Positions 1 to 7,379 of a DNA stretch of 25,336 bases are shown in pieces. Source of the stretch: Eubacterium sp. UBA3279 (lineage in GTDB: Bacteria; Bacillota; Clostridia; Lachnospirales; Lachnospiraceae). Both the position numbers and the translations under genes were made by a program. The stretch covers positions 1 to 25,336 of the forward strand of contig DETV01000077.1 of assembly GCA_002361775.1 (NCBI GenBank). The letters are read 5' to 3'. The notes under the pieces are model-generated. The model was not told where the DNA came from, did not search any database, and saw nothing but the letters and a program-made list of their open reading frames with translations. Every line of letters starts with the position of its first letter. The first letter of the stretch is position 1.

Positions 1-933
1 GATTTTATTTAAGTTTGGATATCGAAGATCGTGAATTCGTATGATCGGAACTCCTGTTTCTTTGCATCCCCTTTCCATTTCATGTTTCAGATAAGATTTG
101 GAAAACGGGAAAATCCGCTGATCCGATGCCAGTGAATAATACATCTGAAAATAATCCTGCATCTCTTCACAGAGGAACTCCGGCATCACAACGATCCGGT
201 TGCTTTTCGCTGTCTTGGGCGAAGTAATGATGTCCTGTTTTTTCATCCGGTGATACGTTTTGTTGATTCGCACCGTCTGTTTTTCAAAATCAAAATCTGA
301 CGGTGTGAGGGCAAGCAGCTCCCCTTCCCGGATTCCGGTCCAATAAAGCATCTCAAAGGCATAATAGGATCTGGGCTTGTCCATCATTGCCTCGGCAAAT
401 TTCAGATACTGTTCCTTTGTCCAGAACTTCATTTCCTTCGGAATCTCTTTTCCCATACTTCCTGCCTGCCTTGCCGGATTGCAGGGCAGATTATAATAAT
501 TCACCGCATGATTGAAAATTGCTGTAAGCTGTGCCTGAATCGTTTTCAGATAATCCACAGAATAAGGTTTACCCTTTTCATCCCGATATGCCATCATCTC
601 ATTCTGCCAGGCAATCACATCCGCCACTGTGATCTCATTGATCTTCCGTTTTCCAAAGTAAGGAAGGATTTTTGTCCGCACAATGTGACTTTTCGTCTCA
701 AATGTACTTTCCTTCACCCTCTGGCGTTTATACTCGGAATAAATCTCATAAAAGCTCTCAAACGTCATATCCAGCTTATTTCCTTTTCGGAGCATCATCT
801 CATGTTCCCATGCAGTCGCTTCCCGTTTGGTCTTGAAGCCACGTTTCTGCGTCTGCTTTCTTTCCCCGGTAAAATCGGTGTACCGGAACACCACTCTCCA
901 TGTACCTTTGTCTTTTTCCTGATATACAGCCAT
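1..933 (-). CDS. int: Tyrosine recombinase (phage/ICE-type integrase), C-terminus not in window
   Basis: Site-specific recombinase that would integrate and excise a mobile element. 311 residues are visible. An N-terminal arm-DNA-binding region (about 1-50, motif TWRVVFRYTDFTGERKQT) is followed by a SAM-like core-binding domain (about 55-150) and the start of the catalytic domain. Catalytic residues visible are R202 in TGIREGELLALT, a lysine near 240 in the SPKTAKSNR hairpin, and H301/R304 in HDLR. The second His and the Tyr nucleophile are not present. The usual family sequence after HDLR (HSHASLL-like) is replaced by YPNLNKI, so the gene may be broken right at the window edge. The start is ATG at 933, with AGGAGGT just upstream. 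It lies 12 nt after the excisionase-like gene and is probably co-transcribed with it. Confidence in the family is high; whether the gene is intact is unknown. Confidence 0.9.
   Translation of the reverse strand, partial: MAVYQEKDKGTWRVVFRYTDFTGERKQTQKRGFKTKREATAWEHEMMLRKGNKLDMTFESFYEIYSEYKRQRVKESTFETKSHIVRTKILPYFGKRKINEITVADVIAWQNEMMAYRDEKGKPYSVDYLKTIQAQLTAIFNHAVNYYNLPCNPARQAGSMGKEIPKEMKFWTKEQYLKFAEAMMDKPRSYYAFEMLYWTGIREGELLALTPSDFDFEKQTVRINKTYHRMKKQDIITSPKTAKSNRIVVMPEFLCEEMQDYFQMYYSLASDQRIFPFSKSYLKHEMERGCKETGVPIIRIHDLRYPNLNKI
3..16. repeat. 14-bp direct repeat, copy 1 (partner at 1320-1333)
   Basis: TTTTATTTAAGTTT occurs here and again, identically, at 1320-1333. This copy sits exactly where the integrase reading frame stops resembling its family. 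It could be a recombination or deletion junction, but the sequence is AT-rich and chance is not excluded. Confidence 0.45.
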
Positions 934-945
934 CTTAAGTACCTC

Positions 946-1134
946 CTATTTTTCTTCATAAAACAACTTTTTCTTGAAATAATTGGCATCCACACGCCCC
1001 GGCACTGTGATCAGTCCCATTCCGCTGAGTTCTTTATTCAGCTGGCGGATAATCTGGTATGCCTTTGACTGCTTGACCTGTAAAATATCCATTACCTCTT
1101 CCGCAGTCAGAAATCCATTCTTTAATTCAGACAT
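946..1134 (-). CDS. Small excisionase-like HTH protein (62 aa)
   Basis: A 62-residue basic protein with a predicted helix-turn-helix (LTAEEVMDILQVKQSKAYQIIRQLN, written here only in part: AEEVMDILQVKQSKAYQII) followed by a short wing-like segment (GLITVPGRV) and a basic tail. Small proteins of this kind are usually encoded directly before tyrosine integrases in Firmicute elements and act as excisionases or directionality factors. The start chosen is ATG at 1134, which has AAGGAGGTG 8 nt upstream; a longer reading with a start further upstream has no such site. It is transcribed from the promoter at 1264-1292 and leads straight into the integrase. The excision role is inferred from family and position. 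Confidence 0.8.
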   Translation of the reverse strand: MSELKNGFLTAEEVMDILQVKQSKAYQIIRQLNKELSGMGLITVPGRVDANYFKKKLFYEEK

Positions 1135-1231
1135 TCCATTCACCTCCTTCCACATCATCTTCAAGGAAAAACCCCTCTACTTATCCAAAGTTTCAAGGCA
1201 CCTTATACAACCTCATTTTCAAATTTTCTTA

Positions 1232-1255
1232 AACTTAACTCTATTCAGTTAAGTT
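1232..1255. promoter_or_regulatory. Perfect inverted repeat, probable operator
   Basis: AACTTAACT, 6-nt spacer, AGTTAAGTT: a perfect 9-bp inverted repeat just downstream of the -10 box of the minus-strand excisionase/integrase promoter. Related TTAAC/GTTAA half-sites occur at 1270-1274 and 1283-1287 (inside that promoter's spacer) and as GTTAAC at 1382-1387. The pattern suits binding by a dimeric HTH repressor, with the neighbouring HTH protein (1470-1991) as the obvious candidate. Confidence 0.65.
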
Positions 1256-1263
1256 TTGATCGT

Positions 1264-1292
1264 ATTATATTAACTTTTTTCCGTTAAGTCAA
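1264..1292 (-). promoter_or_regulatory. Sigma-A promoter for excisionase and integrase
   Basis: On the minus strand TTGACT (1292-1287), a 17-nt spacer and TATAAT (1269-1264). This is close to consensus. A GTTAA/TTAAC inverted pair lies within the spacer, so a bound repressor would block polymerase. Confidence 0.85.
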
Positions 1293-1319
1293 GCGGTTTG
1301 AACATCGGAAATTAAATTT

Positions 1320-1333
1320 TTTTATTTAAGTTT
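1320..1333. repeat. 14-bp direct repeat, copy 2 (partner at 3-16)
   Basis: Identical to TTTTATTTAAGTTT at 3-16. It lies between the two divergent promoters, outside the integrase gene. Confidence 0.4.
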
Positions 1334-1336
1334 TTC

Positions 1337-1365
1337 TTGCGTCTTATTTTTCCATATGCTATACT
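1337..1365 (+). promoter_or_regulatory. Sigma-A promoter for the HTH regulator gene
   Basis: TTGCGT (1337-1342), a 17-nt spacer and TATACT (1360-1365). Transcription would start near 1372, just before a GTTAAC site at 1382-1387 that could allow autoregulation. The 305-bp stretch 1165-1469 is accounted for by this promoter, the opposing one and their operator sites. Confidence 0.75.
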
Positions 1366-1469
1366 GATTTAAACAAATATCGTTAACCGCCAGTTCCTAT
1401 TCATTGCACAACAGTAGGAGCTTATATTCAAAAACGAATAAAAGATTTCAGGAAAAAGGAGAGATCCCT

Positions 1470-1991
1470 ATGGCATTTGGAAAACGTATTAAATTTTTCA
1501 GAAACAGAAAAGGTATGAAGCAGAAGGAGCTTGGCGAACTTCTTGGATTCCTTGGAAAGACTTCGGATGTCCGTGTGGCGCAGTACGAGACAGAAGCCAG
1601 AACCCCTAAAGCTGATCTGGTCAAAGAAATGGCACAGATCTTCGGTGTAAGCACCAGAGCCATCAATATTCCGAACATTGACTCCTATCTTGGTCTCATG
1701 CATACCCTCTTTGCACTGGAAGATATGTATGGAATCAAGATTGGAGAGATTGACGGAGAGCTCTGTCTCCGCCTTGACCGGGAACACAAGGAATACCAGC
1801 ACCTGTTCACACCTTTTCATGCATGGCAGCAAATGGCTGCAAAACTGGAATCCGGAGAGATCAGCCAGGAAGAATACGATAACTGGCGATATAACTATCC
1901 GGAACTGGACACCTCTGAGATTCGGGCAAAAGTTCCGTCTCAGGAACTCACTGACGAACTCATCAAGGCACTGAAAAAAGAGAATCAATAA
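1470..1991 (+). CDS. XRE-family HTH regulator of a mobile element (173 aa)
   Basis: N-terminal XRE/Cro-type helix-turn-helix (about residues 6-65; MKQKELGELLGF, then VRVAQYETEARTPKADLV) followed by a roughly 105-residue domain rich in acidic and aromatic residues (DSYLGLMHTLFALEDMYGIK). Proteins with this architecture are common in integrative elements of gut Clostridia and are thought to regulate element genes. The start is ATG at 1470, with AAGGAGA about 7 nt upstream; an upstream in-frame start at 1404 has no good ribosome site. The gene is divergent from the excisionase/integrase pair and shares an operator-rich region with it, so repression of those genes and of itself is the likely job. 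The function of the C-terminal domain is unknown. A strong terminator follows at 2096-2153. Confidence 0.85.
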   Translation: MAFGKRIKFFRNRKGMKQKELGELLGFLGKTSDVRVAQYETEARTPKADLVKEMAQIFGVSTRAINIPNIDSYLGLMHTLFALEDMYGIKIGEIDGELCLRLDREHKEYQHLFTPFHAWQQMAAKLESGEISQEEYDNWRYNYPELDTSEIRAKVPSQELTDELIKALKKENQ

Positions 1992-2095
1992 AGAAATGCA
2001 ATCATCAGAAGTGCCCAAGGGCACGTTCTGAGATTGTAAGCGGTCGCCAAGGTCTCAAGCAAGCTTGGACTTTGGCTCGTCGCTACCACAAAAAG

Positions 2096-2153
2096 AAAAA
2101 ACCTTACTGACTGCTCTTTCCAATTTTGGAAACAGTTCATCAGTAAGGTTTTT
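2096..2153. terminator. Bidirectional Rho-independent terminator
   Basis: AAAACCTTACTGA pairs perfectly with TCAGTAAGGTTTT around a smaller inner hairpin (TTTCCAA/TTGGAAA). T-runs follow on both strands: TTTTT on plus, and TTTTTTCTTTTT on minus. It can stop the HTH transcript (plus) and, from the other side, any guaA read-through (minus). Confidence 0.85.
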
Positions 2154-2394
2154 ATGTTATAGAAATATATATTCGCGATGCCATTCGCATTCCGTTTCAC
2201 TTCATGCTCATGTCGCGCTGGCGCGCTATACAGCTTCGTTTGAATCTGTCTGCATGTGAGCAAGCTCCCATCAGCCAATTCAACTCAGCTGTGCACCGCT
2301 TGTAGTTCGCGCAAAAATGTTGCCAATCCGTTGCCAAAAAATAACGGAATTTGCTTGGAACCAGCATAAACACTGGGTCTATTTTTGCAAAATC
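2154..2394. other. Non-coding junction between element and guaA 3' end
   Basis: No convincing gene. It contains CGCGC-TG-GCGCG at 2214-2225, two direct copies of GTTGCCAA at 2319-2326 and 2330-2337 (11 nt apart start to start, one helical turn), and CCGTT/AACGG inverted arms at 2328-2347. Direct repeats with helical phasing next to a gene 3' end resemble recombinase arm-binding sites near an attachment site. This is inference; the crossover site itself cannot be placed because the other end of the element is not in the window. Confidence 0.4.
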
Positions 2395-3939
2395 CTATTC
2401 GAACTCAATCGTTGCTGGCGGTTTCCCCGTACAATCATACAGTACCCGATTAACCCCTTTTACTTCATTTACAATTCTGCTGGTCACTATTCCCAACACT
2501 TCCCAGGGCAAATTTGCGCTTTCCGCAGTCATGAAGTCACTGGTCAATACTGCCCTCAAGGCAATGGCGTAATCGTACGTTCTTTCATCACCCATACATC
2601 CCACAGATCTCATATTTGTGATTGCCGCAAAATACTGGCCCAGATCTTTCGCAATTCCAGCCTTTTCGATCTCTTCCCGGTAAATGGCGTCTGCATCCTG
2701 CACGATCCGTACTTTTTCCGGAGTTACTTCGCCAATAATACGCACACCCAGTCCCGGTCCCGGGAATGGCTGACGAAATACCAGATATTCAGGTATGCCC
2801 AATTCCAGACCCGCCTTTCGTACTTCGTCTTTAAACAGATCGCGTAATGGTTCAATGATTTCTTTGAAGTCTACATATTCTGGAAGACCACCCACATTGT
2901 GATGTGATTTGATAACTGTAGATTCGCCGCCTACGCCACTTTCCACCACATCCGGATAGATGGTTCCCTGAACCAGGAAATCTACCTTCCCGATTTTTTT
3001 AGCTTCCTCCTCAAAAACCCGGATAAATTCCTCGCCGATGATTTTTCTCTTCCGTTCCGGCTCTTCCACGCCTTTCAACTTTTCATAAAAACGCTCCTGC
3101 GCATTGACACGGATAAAATTCAGATCATAATTTCCTTCCGGTCCAAATACTGCCTCTACTTCATCGCCCTCGTTTTTACGAAGAAGGCCGTGATCTACAA
3201 ACACACAGGTAAGCTGATTTCCAACTGCTTTAGAAAGTAAAACTGCAGCTACGGAAGAATCCACGCCACCGGAAAGAGCGCAGAGAACCTTTCCATTTCC
3301 AACCTTGTTGCGAATTGCCTGAATAGACTCTTCCACAAAAGAATCCATTTTCCAGTCACCGGCGCAGCCGCAAACATTAAACACAAAGTTTGACAGCATT
3401 TTTTTACCTTCCTGAGTGTGAAGTACTTCTGGATGAAACTGAGTAGCATACAGACGTTTTTCTGTGTTTTCCACTGCTGCCACCGGACAATCAGGTGTAT
3501 GTCCGATAATTTCAAATCCGGGAGCAATCTTTTCTATATAATCATTATGGCTCATCCAACAAATTGTCTTTTCCGATACATTTTCAAACAATTTAGACTG
3601 AGTATTTACTGTAACTTCAATTTTTCCATATTCACGCACCGGAGCTTTGGAAACTTTTCCTCCAAGCTGATGCATCATAAGCTGAGAGCCATAACAAATT
3701 CCCAGGATCGGCACACCCAATTCATAGATTTTTTCATCATATGTGGGAGCATCTTCCAGATATACGCTGTTAGGTCCACCTGTAAAAATGATTCCCTTGG
3801 GATTCAAAGATTTTATTTTTTCCAGATCTGTTTTATAAGAGTAAATTTCGCAGTATACGTTGCATTCGCGAACGCGTCTTGCAATCAACTGGTTATACTG
3901 TCCGCCAAAATCCAGTACGATTACGGTCTCTCTTTTCAT
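2395..3939 (-). CDS. guaA: GMP synthase (glutamine-hydrolysing)
   Basis: Converts XMP, ATP and glutamine to GMP in purine synthesis. It is 514 residues, normal length. The class I glutamine amidotransferase domain (about 1-190) has nucleophile C82 in GICYGSQ and the H169/E171 pair in FHPE. The ATP-pyrophosphatase domain has the P-loop SGGVDSSV (about 223-230), and the C-terminal dimerisation domain carries the substrate-binding motifs (RQPFPGPGLGVRI; the end KPPATIEFE). Most GuaA proteins end in TIEWE, so the Trp-to-Phe change sits at the very 3' end, next to mobile DNA. The start is ATG at 3939 behind AGGAGGA. It is transcribed alone from the promoter at 4014-4042; no riboswitch-like leader was seen. 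The first clear terminator downstream is at 2096-2153. Confidence 0.98.
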   Translation of the reverse strand: MKRETVIVLDFGGQYNQLIARRVRECNVYCEIYSYKTDLEKIKSLNPKGIIFTGGPNSVYLEDAPTYDEKIYELGVPILGICYGSQLMMHQLGGKVSKAPVREYGKIEVTVNTQSKLFENVSEKTICWMSHNDYIEKIAPGFEIIGHTPDCPVAAVENTEKRLYATQFHPEVLHTQEGKKMLSNFVFNVCGCAGDWKMDSFVEESIQAIRNKVGNGKVLCALSGGVDSSVAAVLLSKAVGNQLTCVFVDHGLLRKNEGDEVEAVFGPEGNYDLNFIRVNAQERFYEKLKGVEEPERKRKIIGEEFIRVFEEEAKKIGKVDFLVQGTIYPDVVESGVGGESTVIKSHHNVGGLPEYVDFKEIIEPLRDLFKDEVRKAGLELGIPEYLVFRQPFPGPGLGVRIIGEVTPEKVRIVQDADAIYREEIEKAGIAKDLGQYFAAITNMRSVGCMGDERTYDYAIALRAVLTSDFMTAESANLPWEVLGIVTSRIVNEVKGVNRVLYDCTGKPPATIEFE

Positions 3940-4013
3940 TCATGTGTCCTCCTAAAATATGGTTTGGGGTCAAAAGATACCTTGTTTCTTTTTCAATATA
4001 AAAATCAAATTCT

Positions 4014-4042
4014 ATTATAAAAACACTTTTTTATTTTGACAA
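4014..4042 (-). promoter_or_regulatory. Sigma-A promoter for guaA
   Basis: Minus strand TTGTCA (4042-4037), 17-nt spacer, TATAAT (4019-4014). The predicted leader to the guaA start is about 65 nt, AT-rich, without obvious structure. Confidence 0.8.
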
Positions 4043-4108
4043 GTAAAAATATGTTTCTCCATTTCCCTGATTTCACAGCAATTCCACGAATTTTTATTTT
4101 CTTTTGTT

Positions 4109-5449
4109 TTATATTGTAGATGTATTTATGGTTTTCCAGTATTCAAGAAGTTTTTCTTTCTCATTCATTTCCGGATGTTCCAGTACTATTTCCAGAAGCT
4201 GCTGCAAGGTTTCTCCCAACTGAGGGCCTGGTTTCATTCCTTCCCGGATCAAATCTTTTCCTGTCACTGCCAGAGTTTTTAAGGAAACACATTCTTTGTT
4301 CTCCAAAATTTCTCTGTAGATTTCCTCCACTTGCGATAATCGCTGCATTTTTTCTTTTCTTTGATATTCGCTTTGCGCCTGATAATCTGCTTGTTGTACT
4401 TTCATAAGGAGTGGAAATAAATCCTCTCCCACTTTATTCACTGCCCGACGTACAGCTTTTTTTTCCGGAATCACCTGATAATCGTGCCAGAAAATTAGTT
4501 TTGTCACCTGGCGAATCGTATCATTATCAAATTTTAATCTGCGAAGGATTTTTTTTGCCAGTTCCTCCCCCGCTTTGCCATGTCCATAGAAGTGATCTGT
4601 TCCCTGTTCATCTGTTGTTTTTGTTTCGTATTTCCCAAGATCATGAAGTAACATGGTCAGTCGCAAAATTTTATTGTTCTCTGCTTTTGTAAGCGCCAGA
4701 AGAGTGTGTTCCCCCACAGTGCCTATATGGTGGGGATTGTTCTGTTCTGTTTCCATAATGCGGTCAAATTCCGGCATAATAATTTTTGTAATCCCTGTCT
4801 CATATACGGTTTCCCATAATTGAGGGCGATCTGATATAAGAAGTTTTACCATTTCTGTCTGAATTCTCTCTGCGCTGATTTTTACCAGCGTAGGCGCTAA
4901 TTCCACAATTGCCTGTTTTGTTTTTTCTTCTATAACAAATCCCAACTGGGCTGCGAAACGTACAGCTCTCAGGATTCTCAGCGCATCTTCTCCAAATCTT
5001 TTCCAGGGATCTCCCACGCAGCGGATGATTTTATTTTGCATATCATCCATTCCTCCAAATTCATCGATTAATCCCTTTTCCCGACTATATGCCATAGCAT
5101 TGATGGTAAAGTCTCTTCTTTTCAGATCTTCTGTCAGATTAGATGTAAATAAAACTTCTTTGGGATGACGTCCATCTTCGTATTCTCCGTCAATACGATA
5201 GGTGGTGACTTCGTATCCTGTATTTCCCACCATAACCGTAACTGTTCCATGCTGTAACCCGGTATCCACAGTTCGCTGAAATAGTTCTTTTACCTGGTAA
5301 GGAGAAGCGGAGGTGGTTATATCCCAGTCATCCGGTATCCGCCCCAGTATGCTGTCTCTGACACATCCTCCCACTGCAAATGCCTCGTATCCCCGTTGCT
5401 GTAATACCTCTATGATCATATTTACCGCTGCAGGCATTTTTAATCTCAT
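4109..5449 (-). CDS. cca: CCA-adding tRNA nucleotidyltransferase with HD domain
   Basis: Adds or repairs the 3' CCA end of tRNAs. It is 446 residues. The class II nucleotidyltransferase head has AVGGCVRDSILG (about 25-36) and the metal-binding DWD (41-43), then RRDFTINAMA (about 111-120) and EDALRILRAVRFAAQLG, the usual sequence of this family. The C-terminal half carries an HD domain with HD at 269-270 (LLHDLGKYE) and further histidines (HFYGHGKAGEE, FWHDYQ), which suggests an added phosphohydrolase-type activity, although many Gram-positive enzymes carry this domain with untested function. The start is ATG at 5449 with GGAGA upstream. It follows the proS terminator and may have its own weak promoter; I saw no hairpin after its stop. 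Confidence 0.95.
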   Translation of the reverse strand: MRLKMPAAVNMIIEVLQQRGYEAFAVGGCVRDSILGRIPDDWDITTSASPYQVKELFQRTVDTGLQHGTVTVMVGNTGYEVTTYRIDGEYEDGRHPKEVLFTSNLTEDLKRRDFTINAMAYSREKGLIDEFGGMDDMQNKIIRCVGDPWKRFGEDALRILRAVRFAAQLGFVIEEKTKQAIVELAPTLVKISAERIQTEMVKLLISDRPQLWETVYETGITKIIMPEFDRIMETEQNNPHHIGTVGEHTLLALTKAENNKILRLTMLLHDLGKYETKTTDEQGTDHFYGHGKAGEELAKKILRRLKFDNDTIRQVTKLIFWHDYQVIPEKKAVRRAVNKVGEDLFPLLMKVQQADYQAQSEYQRKEKMQRLSQVEEIYREILENKECVSLKTLAVTGKDLIREGMKPGPQLGETLQQLLEIVLEHPEMNEKEKLLEYWKTINTSTI

Positions 5450-5477
5450 ATACTTTCTCCTTTCCTTTAAAACAGAT

Positions 5478-5537
5478 GAAGCTGCCGCATCAACTGTATA
5501 CAGATCTTTTCTGCATACGTATTCCTGCCGCAGCCTC
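5478..5537 (-). terminator. Hairpin after proS, probable terminator
   Basis: A 12-nt outer stem (GAGGCTGCGGCA with TGCGGCAGCTTC, one mismatch and one wobble) encloses a second 9-bp stem (GTATGCAGA/TCTGTATAC). It begins 9 nt after the proS stop. The trailing T-run on the minus strand is short, so it may be a partial terminator or a 3' stabilising structure between proS and cca. Confidence 0.6.
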
Positions 5538-5545
5538 TTTTCATT

Positions 5546-6985
5546 TTAGTAAGCTCTTCCCCAATAAACCATTTTTTTCGCTGGTTTTCCACAACATACG
5601 CAGGTATCTGCCAATTGTTCCTGCTCAAAAGGAATACAGCGGGAAGTTGCTGCTGTTTCCTCTTTAATCTTATCTTCGCATTCTTTGCATCCGCACCACA
5701 TTGCTTTCACAAATCCCGGTTTTTCATTAATAGTCTGAACAAATTCATCATAATTTGTTGCCACATAGGTATGTGAATCTCTGTGTGTTCTTGCGGCTTC
5801 TAACATATCTTCCTGGATGGCATCCAGAATTTCCTGTATTTTTTCTGCAATTTCATCCAAACATACCACAATTTTTTCTCTGGTATCTCTTCGAACCACA
5901 ACTGCCTGGTTTGCTTCAATATCTTTAGGACCGCATTCGATTCTTACCGGAATACCTCGCATTTCCTGTTCTGCAAATTTGAATCCTGGACTCTTATCGG
6001 TAGCATCTGTTTTCACACGGATATTTGCTACCTTTAATGCTGCTTCCAGCTCTGCCGCTTTTTCCAGAACCCCTTCTTTTCTCTGCTGAATCGGAATTAT
6101 CACTGCCTGTACCGGTGCGATTCTTGGCGGAAGTTTCAATCCACTGTTATCACCGTGTACCATAATGATAGCGCCGATCATACGTGTTGTCATACCCCAG
6201 GATGTCTGATGCACATACTGCAGTTTATTTTCTTTATCTGTGTACTGGATTCCAAAAGCTTTTGCAAATCCATCGCCAAAGTTATGACTGGTTCCTGACT
6301 GCAATGCTTTTCCGTCATGCATTAATGATTCAATTGTATAAGTTGCCTCTGCTCCCGCAAATTTTTCTTTATCTGTTTTTCTTCCTTTAATTACAGGAAT
6401 AGCCAGAACTTCTTCACAAAAATCTGCATACAGATTCAACATCTGAATAGTTCTTTCTTCCGCTTCTTCTGCTGTCGCGTGAGCAGTATGTCCTTCCTGC
6501 CATAAGAATTCTCTGGAACGAAGGAAAGGACGGGTTGTCTTCTCCCAGCGTACTACAGAACACCACTGATTGTATAATTTGGGAAGATCTCTGTGGGACT
6601 GGATGTCTTTTGAATACAGATCGCAGAATAATGTTTCAGATGTAGGTCTTACACAAAGACGCTCCTGCAATTCTTCCAACCCACCATGAGTTACCCATGC
6701 AACTTCCGGCGCAAATCCTTCTACATGGTCTTTTTCTTTCTGTAAAAGACTTTCCGGAATAAACATAGGAAGATATACGTTTTCCACTCCTGTTTCTTTA
6801 AATCTCTGATCCAGTTCCTTCTGAATGTTTTCCCAGATCGCATAGCCTGCCGGTTTAATTACCATACAGCCTTTTACACTGGTATAATCTACCAGTTCTG
6901 CTTTTTTTACCACATCGGTATACCATTGTGCAAAATCTTCTTCCATAGAAGTGATAGCTTCCACGAGTTTCTTATCCTTTGCCAT
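5546..6985 (-). CDS. proS: Prolyl-tRNA synthetase, archaeal/eukaryotic type (ProS type 3)
   Basis: Charges tRNA-Pro with proline. At 479 residues it is the short form without the editing insertion of the usual bacterial ProRS (about 570). Class II motifs are visible: RPTSE at 113-117, motif 2 around 146-163 (VRWEKTTRPFLRSREFLWQE), and motif 3 GMTTRMIGAIIMVHGD. The C-terminal domain has a Cys cluster (C431, C433, C436, C450, C462, C464, C465) of the zinc-binding kind, and the protein ends in Tyr as expected for this type. The start is ATG at 6985, with AGGAGGAAAT upstream. Expression is controlled by the T-box leader at 7033-7330. Ancient transfer from archaea is the usual explanation for this type in Clostridia. 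Confidence 0.97.
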   Translation of the reverse strand: MAKDKKLVEAITSMEEDFAQWYTDVVKKAELVDYTSVKGCMVIKPAGYAIWENIQKELDQRFKETGVENVYLPMFIPESLLQKEKDHVEGFAPEVAWVTHGGLEELQERLCVRPTSETLFCDLYSKDIQSHRDLPKLYNQWCSVVRWEKTTRPFLRSREFLWQEGHTAHATAEEAEERTIQMLNLYADFCEEVLAIPVIKGRKTDKEKFAGAEATYTIESLMHDGKALQSGTSHNFGDGFAKAFGIQYTDKENKLQYVHQTSWGMTTRMIGAIIMVHGDNSGLKLPPRIAPVQAVIIPIQQRKEGVLEKAAELEAALKVANIRVKTDATDKSPGFKFAEQEMRGIPVRIECGPKDIEANQAVVVRRDTREKIVVCLDEIAEKIQEILDAIQEDMLEAARTHRDSHTYVATNYDEFVQTINEKPGFVKAMWCGCKECEDKIKEETAATSRCIPFEQEQLADTCVCCGKPAKKMVYWGRAY

Positions 6986-7032
6986 TTCTATTTCCTCCTG
7001 TTTTTGTTCCAGGGCTTACATTCTCCATAATA

Positions 7033-7080
7033 CAAAAACGGACAACGCAGCCCTCTGTTTTTTAACAGGGACCAAGCGTT
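7033..7080 (-). terminator. T-box terminator hairpin
   Basis: Within the T-box leader: AACGC...GCGTT closing a stem CCCTGTT/AACAGAGGG, followed by CGTTTTTGT. The 5' arm overlaps the segment that pairs with the T-box sequence in the antiterminator form. Confidence 0.9.
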
Positions 7081-7330
7081 GCCCGGCGGTACCACCCTTA
7101 TTAACAGTTCTATGAACTGTTCACTCTTTCTACTTTTCTAACGCCAAAGTACGCGTCCTGCTCCTCGCAGGCAGCTCCGGGGCCGGTTCCACTCATTCCG
7201 CACAGGAAGCTTCCACCTTTTCTTCCCTCTCTGAAGATTGTCACGAATGTACTATTCCCTTCACAGCCATTTTCTTACTGTTCATTCCAGTTTGGATATC
7301 ACAAGCTGTTATTTCCAAACTTTCATGATG
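7033..7330 (-). ncRNA. T-box leader controlling proS
   Basis: A tRNA-sensing leader that ends transcription unless uncharged tRNA binds. The conserved T-box AAGGGTGGTACCGCCGGG occupies 7099-7082 on the minus strand. Stem I features are present further upstream (AGAGAGG bulge-like sequence, then GGTGGAAGCTTCC). A CCG proline codon follows GGAA at 7186-7184, a good specifier candidate, with CCC close by as an alternative. The terminator half follows the T-box. Position just before proS fits a tRNA-Pro-responsive switch. Confidence 0.93.
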
Positions 7331-7332
7331 AA

Positions 7333-7361
7333 ATTCTATCGGATATCTGTCTTTTTGTCAA
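7333..7361 (-). promoter_or_regulatory. Sigma-A promoter for the T-box/proS transcript
   Basis: Minus strand TTGACA (7361-7356), 17-nt spacer, TAGAAT (7338-7333). The -35 box is perfect. It starts 18 nt after the end of the dCMP deaminase gene. Confidence 0.9.
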
Positions 7362-7379
7362 GAACAGAAAATAACCAAT

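Noticed and set aside
1428..2024. Long minus-strand frame opposite the HTH regulator gene
   Set aside because: Shadow of the real gene: no ribosome site, crosses the promoter side of the gene, and the HTH motif is on the plus strand.
1985..2278. 97-codon minus-strand reading frame next to guaA
   Set aside because: It runs straight through the terminator hairpin at 2096-2153, has no ribosome site and its composition is unlike a normal protein.
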